Shown: piece after piece, positions 37,580 to 45,295 of the stretch
How the letters are laid out: every line of letters begins with the position of its first letter
How positions within the stretch are numbered: the first letter of the stretch is position 1
IMG/VR virus record: IMGVR_UViG_3300048839_000345
Span: 1 to 54,169 of that record
DNA: 54,169 bases
Origin: a virus
Strand: one strand, 5' to 3'
Notes under the pieces: model-generated
What the model was told of the DNA's origin: nothing
Database searches by the model: none
Seen by the model: only the letters and a program-made list of their open reading frames with translations
Translations under genes and position numbers: made by a program

Positions 37580-39188
37580 GCTTCGCCCCTACCAGGAAGA
37601 GGCCATTGAGGCGGTGTTCAAATACTGGCGTGAAGAGGGGGGAAACCCCCTCATCGAACTGGCCACCGGCCTCGGCAAGTCACTCGTGGTGGCGGAAGTG
37701 GCGCGGCGCCTACTGCGCGACTTCCCGGCCATGCGGATCATTATGGTTGTGCACGTGCGCGAGCTGGTACAGCAGAACTTTCAGGAACTGCTCCGGCTTT
37801 GGCCGGACGCGCCGGTCGGCATCTACTCTGCCGGCCTCGGCCAGCGCGACACCCATCACCGGATCATCTACGCCTCGATCCAGTCAGTGTTTAAGAAGGC
37901 GGAGATGTTCTCGCCCCGCCACTTGATTCTGATCGATGAGGCGCATCTCGTGCCGCAAGAAGGCGAGGGGATGTACCGCACCTTCATCGACGGGCTGCGC
38001 GTCCACTATCCCGGCCTTCGAATCCTCGGCCTGACCGCCACGCCCTACCGTCTCGATAGTGGGCGTCTGGACCAGGGCGAGGGGCGCCTTTTTGACCGGA
38101 TCGTGCACTCATATGGCATCGGTCCGGGCACGGAAGCGGGGTTTCTGTCACCGCTGACAGCCCGGAATGGCGCCGTCGAGATCGACGTGGCCGGGGTGGA
38201 GAAGCGGGGCGGAGAGTTTGTGCCGTCTGCTCTCAACCATGCCGCCAACCAGGCGGACATCGTGGCAGCTGCGTGCGATGACATCATCGAACGAGGGCAG
38301 GACCGCAAGTCATGGCTGGCGTTTTGTTCCGGCATCGATCACGCTCATGCTGTCGCTGACGCTCTGCGGGAGCGGGGTATCAGTGCGGCGACCGTCACCG
38401 GCAACACACCGAAGGATGAGCGCGATCGGATCATTGCCGACTTTAAGGCAGGGAAGATCAGGGCTCTGACCAATGCGCAGGTGCTGACCACCGGATTCAA
38501 TGCACCGGGCGTGGACTTGATCGCCCTGATGCGCCCGACGCTCTCCACTGGCCTCTACGTCCAGATGATGGGCCGGGGCACGCGCCTGTCGCAAGGCAAG
38601 GAGAACTGCCTTGTGCTGGACTACGCCGGCAACGTCCGGCGCCACGGCCCCGTCGATGCGATCCACATCAAGGACTCGAAGAAGCGGGGCGAAGCGCAGG
38701 AAGGCAAGGTAGATGTAGGCGAGGTTCGGGCGAAGGAGTGCCCGGACTGCAATGCCATCGTCTATATCAGCGTGCGGACTTGTCCCGATTGCGGGCATGA
38801 GTTTGGCGAGCCGAAGCACTCCACCCGCGCCGAAGACGTGGCCGTCATGACGCGGGAACTGCGCGACCTATGGATCCCCGTCACCAGCTGGCGGGCGCGC
38901 GCCTGGCACAAGATGAATGATCCGGACGCCCCGCCTACCATGCGGGTCGATACCTTTGCCGGTGTCACAGAGATCTCTGAGTGGGTCGCCTTTGAGCATG
39001 TTGGGTTTGCCAGATCGAAGGCGGCGAGGTGGTGGATAGACCACGGCGGCGACCTTCCGGTTCCCATCAGCGTCGAGGAAGCGTTGGCGAGGTTTCCGAC
39101 ACTTCGCACCCCGGCATCCATCACGTTGGCGAGGGACGGCAAATACACGCGCATCGACAAGCGCCGGTTCGAGGGAGCAGCCGCATGA
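37572..39188 (+). CDS. SF2 DEAD/DEAH-type helicase
   Basis: 538 residues from ATG 37572. Motif I ATGLGKS (31-37), motif II DEAH (122-125), motif III TATP, and motif VI QMMGRGTR are all readable. A four-Cys zinc ribbon (CPDC near 390 and CPDC near 404) follows the helicase core, and the C-terminal about 120 residues are a separate Trp-rich domain. Likely an ATP-dependent translocase acting in replication or branch processing, working with the adjacent nuclease and primase. Confidence 0.9.
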   Translation: MVELRPYQEEAIEAVFKYWREEGGNPLIELATGLGKSLVVAEVARRLLRDFPAMRIIMVVHVRELVQQNFQELLRLWPDAPVGIYSAGLGQRDTHHRIIYASIQSVFKKAEMFSPRHLILIDEAHLVPQEGEGMYRTFIDGLRVHYPGLRILGLTATPYRLDSGRLDQGEGRLFDRIVHSYGIGPGTEAGFLSPLTARNGAVEIDVAGVEKRGGEFVPSALNHAANQADIVAAACDDIIERGQDRKSWLAFCSGIDHAHAVADALRERGISAATVTGNTPKDERDRIIADFKAGKIRALTNAQVLTTGFNAPGVDLIALMRPTLSTGLYVQMMGRGTRLSQGKENCLVLDYAGNVRRHGPVDAIHIKDSKKRGEAQEGKVDVGEVRAKECPDCNAIVYISVRTCPDCGHEFGEPKHSTRAEDVAVMTRELRDLWIPVTSWRARAWHKMNDPDAPPTMRVDTFAGVTEISEWVAFEHVGFARSKAARWWIDHGGDLPVPISVEEALARFPTLRTPASITLARDGKYTRIDKRRFEGAAA

Positions 39189-39535
39189 TCCACGATCTTG
39201 AAAAGCCAAAGGCGGCAACCGGGCCGGGTCTGTGCGCTGTCTGCGGAGCAGAGGGCGGGCCGGTGAGCGTCGGCGGGCATATCTGCTGCGGCGATCCACG
39301 CTGCATCTCCGTCGCCCTGCACTGGGTCACTGTCGGCTATCCGAGCGGCACCTTCTACGAGCGTGAAGCTATCAGGCTGGGCGGCAAGGCGGGGGGCAAG
39401 TTCCTGACCGAAGCCGGCCAGACCGATATGGCGCGCCTCTCCCGTGAGCAGTGGGAAGAGTTCCTTGTCCGCATCCTGACCACGTATCGCACCGAGCTTC
39501 GCCGCCTTGGCGAAGAGAACGCGCCGCCATTCTGA
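39185..39535 (+). CDS. DUF6511-type zinc protein
   Basis: 116 residues, ATGA-coupled to the helicase. CAVCG near 18-22 and ICCGDPRC near 37-44 form a likely zinc site. The C-terminal FLTEAGQTDMARLSREQWEE motif and following helix match the family usually named DUF6511, common between helicase and primase genes in such phages. The function is not established. Confidence 0.65.
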   Translation: MIHDLEKPKAATGPGLCAVCGAEGGPVSVGGHICCGDPRCISVALHWVTVGYPSGTFYEREAIRLGGKAGGKFLTEAGQTDMARLSREQWEEFLVRILTTYRTELRRLGEENAPPF

Positions 39536-39551
39536 AGGGGGCCTGGGGCTC

Positions 39552-41882
39552 ATGACAACGAAAACAATGTCCGCCTATGCCGCTTCGGCGAGCAAACTGA
39601 TCGACCTTGGCTACCATGTCGTGCCGATTGAGGCGCGCAATAAGCGCCCCGCCCAAAAGGTGGGGAGCAGCTGGGAGATGATGACCGAGTGGCAAAGGTT
39701 CCGCGACCTGATGCCAACTGAAATCCAGCACGAAATCTGGTCGTCCTATTCCGAGTGCAATATCGGCATCGTGCTGGGCTCGAAGGTGGGCGAGCATGAG
39801 CAGGTGATCGCCATCGACATCGACCTGACCGATCATGATGAGGTCGAGGAAGTCCGCGGCGCGCTTCCCTTCACTCCCATGGCCAAGAAGGGGGCGAAGG
39901 GGGTGACGCTGTTCTACCGGGCAGATGAGGAGATAACCACTCGGGTCTACCGGCGCGACGACAAGAACATCCTCGAAGTGCTGACCGGCCGCGACACCCG
40001 CCAGACGGTTGTGCCGCCATCGGTGCATCCAGACGGCCCTGTCTATCAGTGGATCGGACCAGGGCCGGTGCCCCCGCATAATCTGCCTTTCATCGAAGCC
40101 GACCAGCTCGCCGCGATGGAAGAGACGCTGCAGTCGATCGGCTGGGACCGTGACGGGCATGAGCGCGCCAAACGCCGCGAGCGTCTTGGCATTCGCGCTG
40201 TTGAGCCGGGGGAGTGGGATATTTCCTCGCCCTTCATGGACCTCAACCAAACCGCCCTGACCCGTCTCAGCGACTGGGTGCCTGATCTTGATTCCATCGG
40301 GCGTCTCAGACCTGCGCGACTGGGCTATGAGGGGGTGCCGCTCTGGCGGGCTGGCGGGTCCGGCAATCCGCCCGAAAAGCGGAAGCGGAACCTCTCCATC
40401 CAGCCAGTCGGGATCAAGGACTGGGGGACGGACGAGACGTTCTCCGCCCTCGACCTCATCATGCGGGCGTTCGGAATCAATCTCGACGCTGCCTATAAAT
40501 GGCTCGCCGGGCGCCTCGGCCTTGATGATGGCCCCGCCATCATCCTGCGGGAAAAACCAGAGGAAGGAAATCACCCCGATCCTGCGGCAGATGATGAGTA
40601 TCTGGAGGAAGAAGAGGGGGAAAGCGACTCGGTGGAATTTGCCGGGCTGACGCCGGACCTGTGTTTTCCGCCCGGCCTCGTCGGCACCATCGCCCGATGG
40701 ATTAATGACAGCGCGATCAAGCCTCAGCCCGCCCTTGCCCTCGCCGCTTCGCTCTGCGTGGTGGGGACGGCCATGGGGCGGCAATATGCCGGACCAACCC
40801 GAACGGGCTCGCACATCTACGCCCTCGGGATAGCCCCGACAGGCGCGGGCAAGGATCACGCCCTGCAGGCGACCAAACGGATCCTGACAGCTTCCGGCAT
40901 GGGGCAGCACCTCGGGCCGGGCGAGTTCATATCCTCGACCGCTGTGATCAATTTTATGACCCGTTCGCCGCTTGGCTTTTGCGCGATGGATGAGTTCGGT
41001 GCCTTCATGGCCCGCATTAATTCTCGCAAGGCAGGGGGGTTTGAGAAAGCGGTTGGGGCAATCCTGCGTACAGCATGGGGATCTAGCTTTTCGCCCATGC
41101 CAACACCGGAGTGGGCACAGAAGCGCTCGACCCTCATTCATGCGCCGGCGCTGAGCCTTTATGGCACCTCTACGCCGGAGGAGTTCTTCGGGGCGCTCAG
41201 CGGGCTGGACACGTCCAACGGCATCCTGAACCGCTTCCTGATCTTCCCCAGCCTTGTTCGCCCGAACGCTGTGGAGCCGACTGCCAGCCTCGATCATGTG
41301 CCGCACGCGATCATTGAGGGGCTGAAGCTCATCATGCACGGGCAGGGTGGGCTGGTGGCGACAAACCTCAACCAGGCCGACGCCGATCCTGCCGCTTTCA
41401 TGCTGAAGTGTGAGTGGGGTGCCGGCGCGCGGGCGATGTACCAGGCATACTTGTCGGAAGTGGAGGGTAAGTCGGACGGCGATCCCGAGTTCGCCGCCTT
41501 CCATTCCAGGGCCGCAGAGTATGCCCAGCGCCTTGCCTTCATTCGCGCTGTCGGGCGCAAGGGCGGGCTGGCAGAGGTCGAGCAGGGGGATATGGCGTGG
41601 GGCATCGAGATTGCCCGCCACTGCTTCTCCTACGCGCTTGAGGCAGGCCGGGACTATATCGCCGACACGGAAGCCCAGGCACGAGCCCAAGAGATCCTGC
41701 GGGCCATCAAGGGCCGGCGGGGGAAGGTTTCTCACCGGCAGCTTATGGAAGCGCTCAAGCACCGCTACTCAACGCGGGACGCAAAGGACGCGCTTGACGC
41801 CCTGCACCAGTCAGGGGCAATCGAGGTGCACGAGAAGCCCAACATCAGGGGCAGGCCAACCTACTTTTACAGCCTTCCATGA
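39552..41882 (+). CDS. Primase-polymerase / helicase fusion
   Basis: 776 residues. The N-terminus (about 1-200) is an archaeo-eukaryotic prim-pol domain: VVPIEARNKRP, NIGIVLGS, D-x-D at D89/D91, and a GRDTRQTVVPPSVHPDG phrase. A middle acidic linker precedes a DUF3987-like AAA helicase domain with Walker A IAPTGAGK (427-434) and CAMDEFGAF as Walker B. The C-terminus has a winged-helix-like end. It probably unwinds and primes the phage origin. No phage replicative polymerase is present, so host polymerase would extend. Confidence 0.85.
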   Translation: MTTKTMSAYAASASKLIDLGYHVVPIEARNKRPAQKVGSSWEMMTEWQRFRDLMPTEIQHEIWSSYSECNIGIVLGSKVGEHEQVIAIDIDLTDHDEVEEVRGALPFTPMAKKGAKGVTLFYRADEEITTRVYRRDDKNILEVLTGRDTRQTVVPPSVHPDGPVYQWIGPGPVPPHNLPFIEADQLAAMEETLQSIGWDRDGHERAKRRERLGIRAVEPGEWDISSPFMDLNQTALTRLSDWVPDLDSIGRLRPARLGYEGVPLWRAGGSGNPPEKRKRNLSIQPVGIKDWGTDETFSALDLIMRAFGINLDAAYKWLAGRLGLDDGPAIILREKPEEGNHPDPAADDEYLEEEEGESDSVEFAGLTPDLCFPPGLVGTIARWINDSAIKPQPALALAASLCVVGTAMGRQYAGPTRTGSHIYALGIAPTGAGKDHALQATKRILTASGMGQHLGPGEFISSTAVINFMTRSPLGFCAMDEFGAFMARINSRKAGGFEKAVGAILRTAWGSSFSPMPTPEWAQKRSTLIHAPALSLYGTSTPEEFFGALSGLDTSNGILNRFLIFPSLVRPNAVEPTASLDHVPHAIIEGLKLIMHGQGGLVATNLNQADADPAAFMLKCEWGAGARAMYQAYLSEVEGKSDGDPEFAAFHSRAAEYAQRLAFIRAVGRKGGLAEVEQGDMAWGIEIARHCFSYALEAGRDYIADTEAQARAQEILRAIKGRRGKVSHRQLMEALKHRYSTRDAKDALDALHQSGAIEVHEKPNIRGRPTYFYSLP

Positions 41883-41890
41883 AGCTCAAA

Positions 41891-41917
41891 CCCCGGCCCG
41901 AAAAGCCGGGGTTTTTT
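41891..41917 (+). terminator. Rho-independent terminator of replication operon
   Basis: ccccggc (41891-41897) / gccgggg (41905-41911) with a 7-nt loop is followed by six T. It lies 8 nt after the primase stop and ends the replication operon just before the origin-like region. Confidence 0.9.
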
Positions 41918-41930
41918 CTTGTCTATAAGT

Positions 41931-42177
41931 GCGACGATAACCGCGATTTGGGACATCGCAGTTATCGCACTTATGGCTCCATAACTGCGATATTTGATCG
42001 CGGTTATCGTCGCGGTTTATTCCCCAGTAAACACTACAGGATAGGGCATAAATAATAATTGCGATGTGTTGTTTTGAGTATGACTGATTAAGGCGAGATT
42101 GTGGCAAGATTTATTGCTATTCGATGCGAATTTTCTCTAGGGGGGCTAACACGTATCGCAATTATCGCAGTTATCGA
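41931..42177. other. Candidate replication origin with TTATCG iterons
   Basis: The gap 41918-42286 has no gene. It holds a perfect 17-bp inverted repeat, gcgacgataaccgcgat (41931-41947) with its complement at 41997-42013. Inside it is a perfect 11-bp inverted repeat, atcgcagttat (41955-41965) with ataactgcgat (41981-41991). A third cluster at 42155-42177 carries atcgcaattatcgcagttat. All share ATCGC(A/G)(A/G)TTATCG, which contains a DnaA-box-like TTATC. The part between (about 42020-42140) is AT-rich. A DnaA-IV-like protein is encoded 1.6 kb downstream. Confidence 0.65.
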
Positions 42178-42262
42178 TTTTGCCTTGCCCGCCAGCCCCC
42201 TCTGTGGCACTTTTCCTGCTGTGATGACTGACGCCGATTAGAGCGAACGCATCTCCCCAGCA

Positions 42263-42284
42263 CGGGCTCCAACCAGGGAGCCCG
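42263..42284 (+). promoter_or_regulatory. Hairpin that buries the ribosome site of the GcrA-like gene
   Basis: cgggctcc (42263-42270) pairs perfectly with ggagcccg (42277-42284), and the Shine-Dalgarno AGGGAG lies within its right arm, 3-7 nt before ATG 42287. Translation may depend on opening of this stem. It also resembles a terminator stem but has no T-run. Confidence 0.5.
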
Positions 42285-42286
42285 AA

Positions 42287-42685
42287 ATGAATACGACCCA
42301 AGACCTGCCTCACTTCCGTAACTGGTCGCCAGAGCAGGTGCGCCTCGTCCGCGATATGTGGGCAGACGGCGAGACCTCATCCGACATCGCCCAACACCTG
42401 CGCGGCAAGTCCCGCTCGGCCGTGATCGGCATCATCAACCGCGCCGGGTTCAAGCGCCGGGCTGGGGTTCCAAACCGGACCCAGCCTCGCGGACCTAAGC
42501 TGCATGTGGTCAGCCGGGGGCCGGGTTCGCGGGGTGGACCCAAGCCGAGCCGGAAGCCCGAGTCCGTCCGCAAGATGATTGCCACGAAGTGGGCGCTCAG
42601 TGGTGACTCCGCGCCCATCACGCTGGCCGGCCCGGTGTGGAGCCTGCCGGCGAATGCGCGGCCTGCCGAGCGGAGGGCTGCCTGA
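42287..42685 (+). CDS. gcrA: GcrA-family cell-cycle regulator homologue
   Basis: 132 residues. Residues about 13-57, WSPEQVRLVRDMWADGETSS then DIAQHLRG and SRSAVIGIINRAGFKRR, match the N-terminal DNA-binding domain of GcrA (W-x-x-E-V, SxxIA, SRNAVIGKxHR). The rest is a basic Pro/Gly-rich linker and a short C-terminus. In Caulobacter, GcrA binds sigma-70 RNA polymerase and activates promoters with GANTC sites methylated by CcrM. A phage copy could redirect host RNA polymerase or S-phase genes. Confidence 0.8.
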   Translation: MNTTQDLPHFRNWSPEQVRLVRDMWADGETSSDIAQHLRGKSRSAVIGIINRAGFKRRAGVPNRTQPRGPKLHVVSRGPGSRGGPKPSRKPESVRKMIATKWALSGDSAPITLAGPVWSLPANARPAERRAA

Positions 42686-43062
42686 TGCCCGCCCCCCACC
42701 GCAACTACCTCGCCGACGCCGCGCGCCTTGCCCGGCTCAAGGCGCACCTGCAGGTCGGCGGCTCGCGGTACAGCTTCGCCAAGGCCGAGGGCATCTCGCG
42801 CCAGGCCCTGCAGGACTGGCTCGCTCGTCGCCCGGACTATGAGCGCCAGCTGGCAGGGTATGACCGGGGGCACAAGTCGGCGCCTGTTGTGGGCGCCCGG
42901 TTCTGGGCAAGGGTGGAGGCCGTCCGGCGCCGCAAGGACGAGGGCCTGCAATGGGACCGCGCCGCCTACCCCCTCGGAATTACCGAGAAGGCGCTGAAGC
43001 AGTGGTACTACCTGCACCGGGAGACGGTGGACGGGCTGATCGCTGAGCGGAGGGCGGCGTGA
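42685..43062 (+). CDS. Small HTH-containing protein
   Basis: 125 residues, TGATG-coupled to the GcrA-like gene. Two helix-turn-helix-like segments are visible: KAEGISRQALQDWLARRPDY (about 49-68) and YPLGITEKALKQWYYL (about 96-111). The start is basic. It could be a DNA-binding regulator or packaging-related protein. No family is recognised. Confidence 0.6.
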   Translation: MPAPHRNYLADAARLARLKAHLQVGGSRYSFAKAEGISRQALQDWLARRPDYERQLAGYDRGHKSAPVVGARFWARVEAVRRRKDEGLQWDRAAYPLGITEKALKQWYYLHRETVDGLIAERRAA

Positions 43063-43241
43063 TGCTGGAGACCTGCCGGCGGGGCAAACACGTCAACCGG
43101 ATGGTGATGCGGGTCAATCGCGACACGACCGGGCACAAGCATCACGAAGAGTGGCACATCTGCCGCTTCTGCAAGCACGAGCGGCGACATCGCGTCGTGC
43201 GGATCGTCTCCGAGGCGGATGCGATCAGGGGGAGGCGGTGA
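43062..43241 (+). CDS. 59-residue zinc-finger-like protein
   Basis: It starts at ATG 43062 in a TGATG overlap with the preceding stop. Contains one Cys near the start (LETCRRGKH), a His-rich stretch and CRFCKHERRHR, enough for one Cys/His zinc site. Strongly basic. Probably nucleic-acid binding; no family is recognised. Confidence 0.55.
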   Translation: MLETCRRGKHVNRMVMRVNRDTTGHKHHEEWHICRFCKHERRHRVVRIVSEADAIRGRR

Positions 43242-43242
43242 G

Positions 43243-43431
43243 ATGAACCGCGGCGAACCCCTGACCTGGGGCATCACGATCGAGACGACCGGCGCCCAGT
43301 GGACCGTGCAGCTTGCCGGATCGCAGGCCCCCGACTGGTTCTTCGACACATGGGACGAGCTGACCGAGTGGCTGGAGGACCAGCACGAGGGGTGGATGAT
43401 TTCACGGATGGGAGGGCAGTCCAATGGCTGA
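43243..43431 (+). CDS. 62-residue hypothetical protein
   Basis: Start ATG 43243 with GGGGGAGG in front. Acidic and Trp-rich (PDWFFDTWDELTEWLEDQHE); the first half is beta-like. No family is recognised. It overlaps the next gene by 8 bp within the same small-gene operon. Confidence 0.55.
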   Translation: MNRGEPLTWGITIETTGAQWTVQLAGSQAPDWFFDTWDELTEWLEDQHEGWMISRMGGQSNG

Positions 43432-43828
43432 CACCGACACAGACGACCAGACGCACGCCGACACCACTCAGGCCCTCATCGACGCGCAGCAGGAAGCACG
43501 CGCCGCGCTCAAGGCTGAGGATCACCGCGCCGACCTGCGCAAGCTGGCTGATCTGACCAATGAGATGCTGGCGATGAAGGCCACCTATGACGAGGTCCAG
43601 GCCCGCATTGACGCCCGGGAGAAGGTCTACTCCGACCGCGAGGAGGCGCTCAGCGCGCACCTTGCCTCAAAACGGGGCCAGAATGGCGGCCTGAGGCCCA
43701 TCGGCGAGGTGGCCGCTGGGGTGGTAGCGGAAGCGCAAGAAGCCGCTCCACGGCGCTCTGAGCGCGTTTTTGAGGGGCATGCCGCGAATTGTGCGGTTGG
43801 ATTTGGGGAGGCGTGTGATTGCCAATGA
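43424..43828 (+). CDS. Coiled-coil hypothetical protein
   Basis: 134 residues. Acidic start, a long amphipathic coil (about 15-80, with heptads of Ala/Leu), then an Ala/Val stretch and a C-terminus with Cys/His (HAANCAVGFGEACDC). The late Cys cluster could bind metal. ATGA-coupled to the DnaA-IV-like gene. No family is recognised. Confidence 0.55.
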   Translation: MADTDTDDQTHADTTQALIDAQQEARAALKAEDHRADLRKLADLTNEMLAMKATYDEVQARIDAREKVYSDREEALSAHLASKRGQNGGLRPIGEVAAGVVAEAQEAAPRRSERVFEGHAANCAVGFGEACDCQ

Positions 43829-44505
43829 GGCCAGCAAGCTACTCCCGCCCCATCAAAGCCGCCCCCGCCGGCCTCGCCACGGTCATCGAGATCGCCATCC
43901 AGTATGGCCTGTCTGCCGAAGCGCTACGCGGGCGGTCACGCGACCGCCGCGTCTGCAAGGCGCGTGTTGAGGCGATGATTGTCCTGCAGGAACAAGGCAA
44001 AAGCCTGGAATGGATTGGGGCATTTTTCGGAGGCCGCGACCGATCGACTGTGCAACGCCTTATTTCTTATGAGAAAAATAAGCAAAAAAATGTTGCATTA
44101 TATATACAACATCCCGAACTGGTCCACGAAGTCGAGGCCCAGATGCGCCGCATCACGGGCATGAACCTTGCCCACCAGGTCGCGCATAAACTCTCCATCC
44201 CCACATGGCAGGCTATATTCCTCGGTATCTTGATGGAGGCTTATCCGCTCGTGAAGACGTCCGAACAACTGCTTGAAGCCTATGAAGCAGCGCGCGAGCG
44301 TCTGTACCAGGACGACCCCGGACAGGTGCAGGACACGCAGATCCGTTCTTTCAGCCACCACATCCGCAAGGCGTTCGGCGCGATGGGCCTGCCTGATCCC
44401 GTCGCCGCTGTCCGGCCGCGCGGCATGGTGCTGACCTATGAGGCGGCTCTATGGCTGCACAATCAATTCGGCAAGCCGCTGATTTTGACGCAGGTGGCGT
44501 CATGA
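43825..44505 (+). CDS. DnaA domain IV-like DNA-binding protein
   Basis: 226 residues. Residues about 20-80 match the DnaA C-terminal DNA-binding domain. The helix before IGAFFGGRDRSTVQRLI (64-80) aligns with the DnaA signature IGxxFGGRDHSTV, with R73 in place of His. The rest (about 85-226) is helical, lacks an AAA ATPase core and is unrelated to DnaA as far as I can see. It probably binds DnaA-box-like sites such as the TTATCG repeats near 42 kb, either to initiate phage replication or to compete with host DnaA. Confidence 0.7.
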   Translation: MRPASYSRPIKAAPAGLATVIEIAIQYGLSAEALRGRSRDRRVCKARVEAMIVLQEQGKSLEWIGAFFGGRDRSTVQRLISYEKNKQKNVALYIQHPELVHEVEAQMRRITGMNLAHQVAHKLSIPTWQAIFLGILMEAYPLVKTSEQLLEAYEAARERLYQDDPGQVQDTQIRSFSHHIRKAFGAMGLPDPVAAVRPRGMVLTYEAALWLHNQFGKPLILTQVAS

Positions 44506-44894
44506 CCCCCCGCATCATCCCTGTATCGCCAAAGACCAAGCGCGAACTGCCGCTGATCATTCAGCGCCACGTTCATCGCGCCGGCCCGCCTCATGGCTAT
44601 GCGGGCAAGACCGCGAACGCTTACGACGCTTTTGTCACCGGCTTTGCGCGAGACATGGCGTCTGCCTCCGTGCTGCCCGTCACTGAGGTCCGCATGGAGG
44701 AGATGGAATACCAGCACTCCATCATGGATGCCGGCACGCCCATATTTCCGAACGGCTATCCCGTGATTGGCATTTACCTCAACGGCCTTCTGGCCGGCAT
44801 TACCGGCATTTCGTTTGAGGGCTCGCGCTGCACGTTCCGTCAGGCTGAGACCAGGACGGCGATGTTTATATTGGATCGGGGAGGCAAAACGTGA
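44502..44894 (+). CDS. Hypothetical protein before terminase
   Basis: 130 residues, ATGA-coupled. The middle has a two-Met-Glu motif RMEEMEYQHSIMDAGTP, and the C-terminal beta part reads GYPVIGIYLNGLLAGITGIS. No family is recognised. Position between the DnaA-IV-like and terminase genes does not reveal its role. Confidence 0.55.
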   Translation: MTPRIIPVSPKTKRELPLIIQRHVHRAGPPHGYAGKTANAYDAFVTGFARDMASASVLPVTEVRMEEMEYQHSIMDAGTPIFPNGYPVIGIYLNGLLAGITGISFEGSRCTFRQAETRTAMFILDRGGKT

Positions 44895-45295
44895 CCGATC
44901 TGACCGACAAGCAGTTAAGGTTTGTTCTGGAGTACATGATCGATAACAACGGGACGCAGGCGGCGATCCGGGCTGGCTACAGCCCCAACACCGCTGAAAG
45001 TCAGGCATGCCGCTTGTTAAGAAATGCAAAGGTTCGTGCCGAAGTCGAAAAACGCAAGCAACGCGTGGCTGAGAGCTTGGAGATTGACCTGAAATGGCTG
45101 ATCCGGGAAGCAGCAGAAGTTTATAAGGCAGCCAAGGATGACGCCGCCTACGGTCCCGCGTTTGTTGGCATCAAAGAGCTTAGCATCCTGACCGGCAATC
45201 GTATCGAGAAGCAGGAAACGACTGTCATATCGCACGAGGACCGTCTGGCCAGCGTCAGGGAGCGTGTGAATGAGCGCCGCCCAACAACTCACTGA
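44891..45295 (+). CDS. terS: Terminase small subunit
   Basis: 134 residues from a GTG start overlapping the previous stop (GTGA). LTDKQLRFVLEYMIDNNGTQ then AAIRAGYSPNTAESQACRLL (together about 4-43) is the classic N-terminal HTH of the Terminase_2 family. The C-terminal helices serve oligomerisation. It recognises the packaging site and hands DNA to the large subunit, whose gene overlaps by 26 bp. Confidence 0.9.
   Translation: MTDLTDKQLRFVLEYMIDNNGTQAAIRAGYSPNTAESQACRLLRNAKVRAEVEKRKQRVAESLEIDLKWLIREAAEVYKAAKDDAAYGPAFVGIKELSILTGNRIEKQETTVISHEDRLASVRERVNERRPTTH

Noticed and set aside
39372-41762. 796-codon leftward open frame
   Set aside because: Antisense to the well-supported primase-helicase gene. 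Long open antisense frames arise from GC-rich codon use; the sequence has no recognisable domain.
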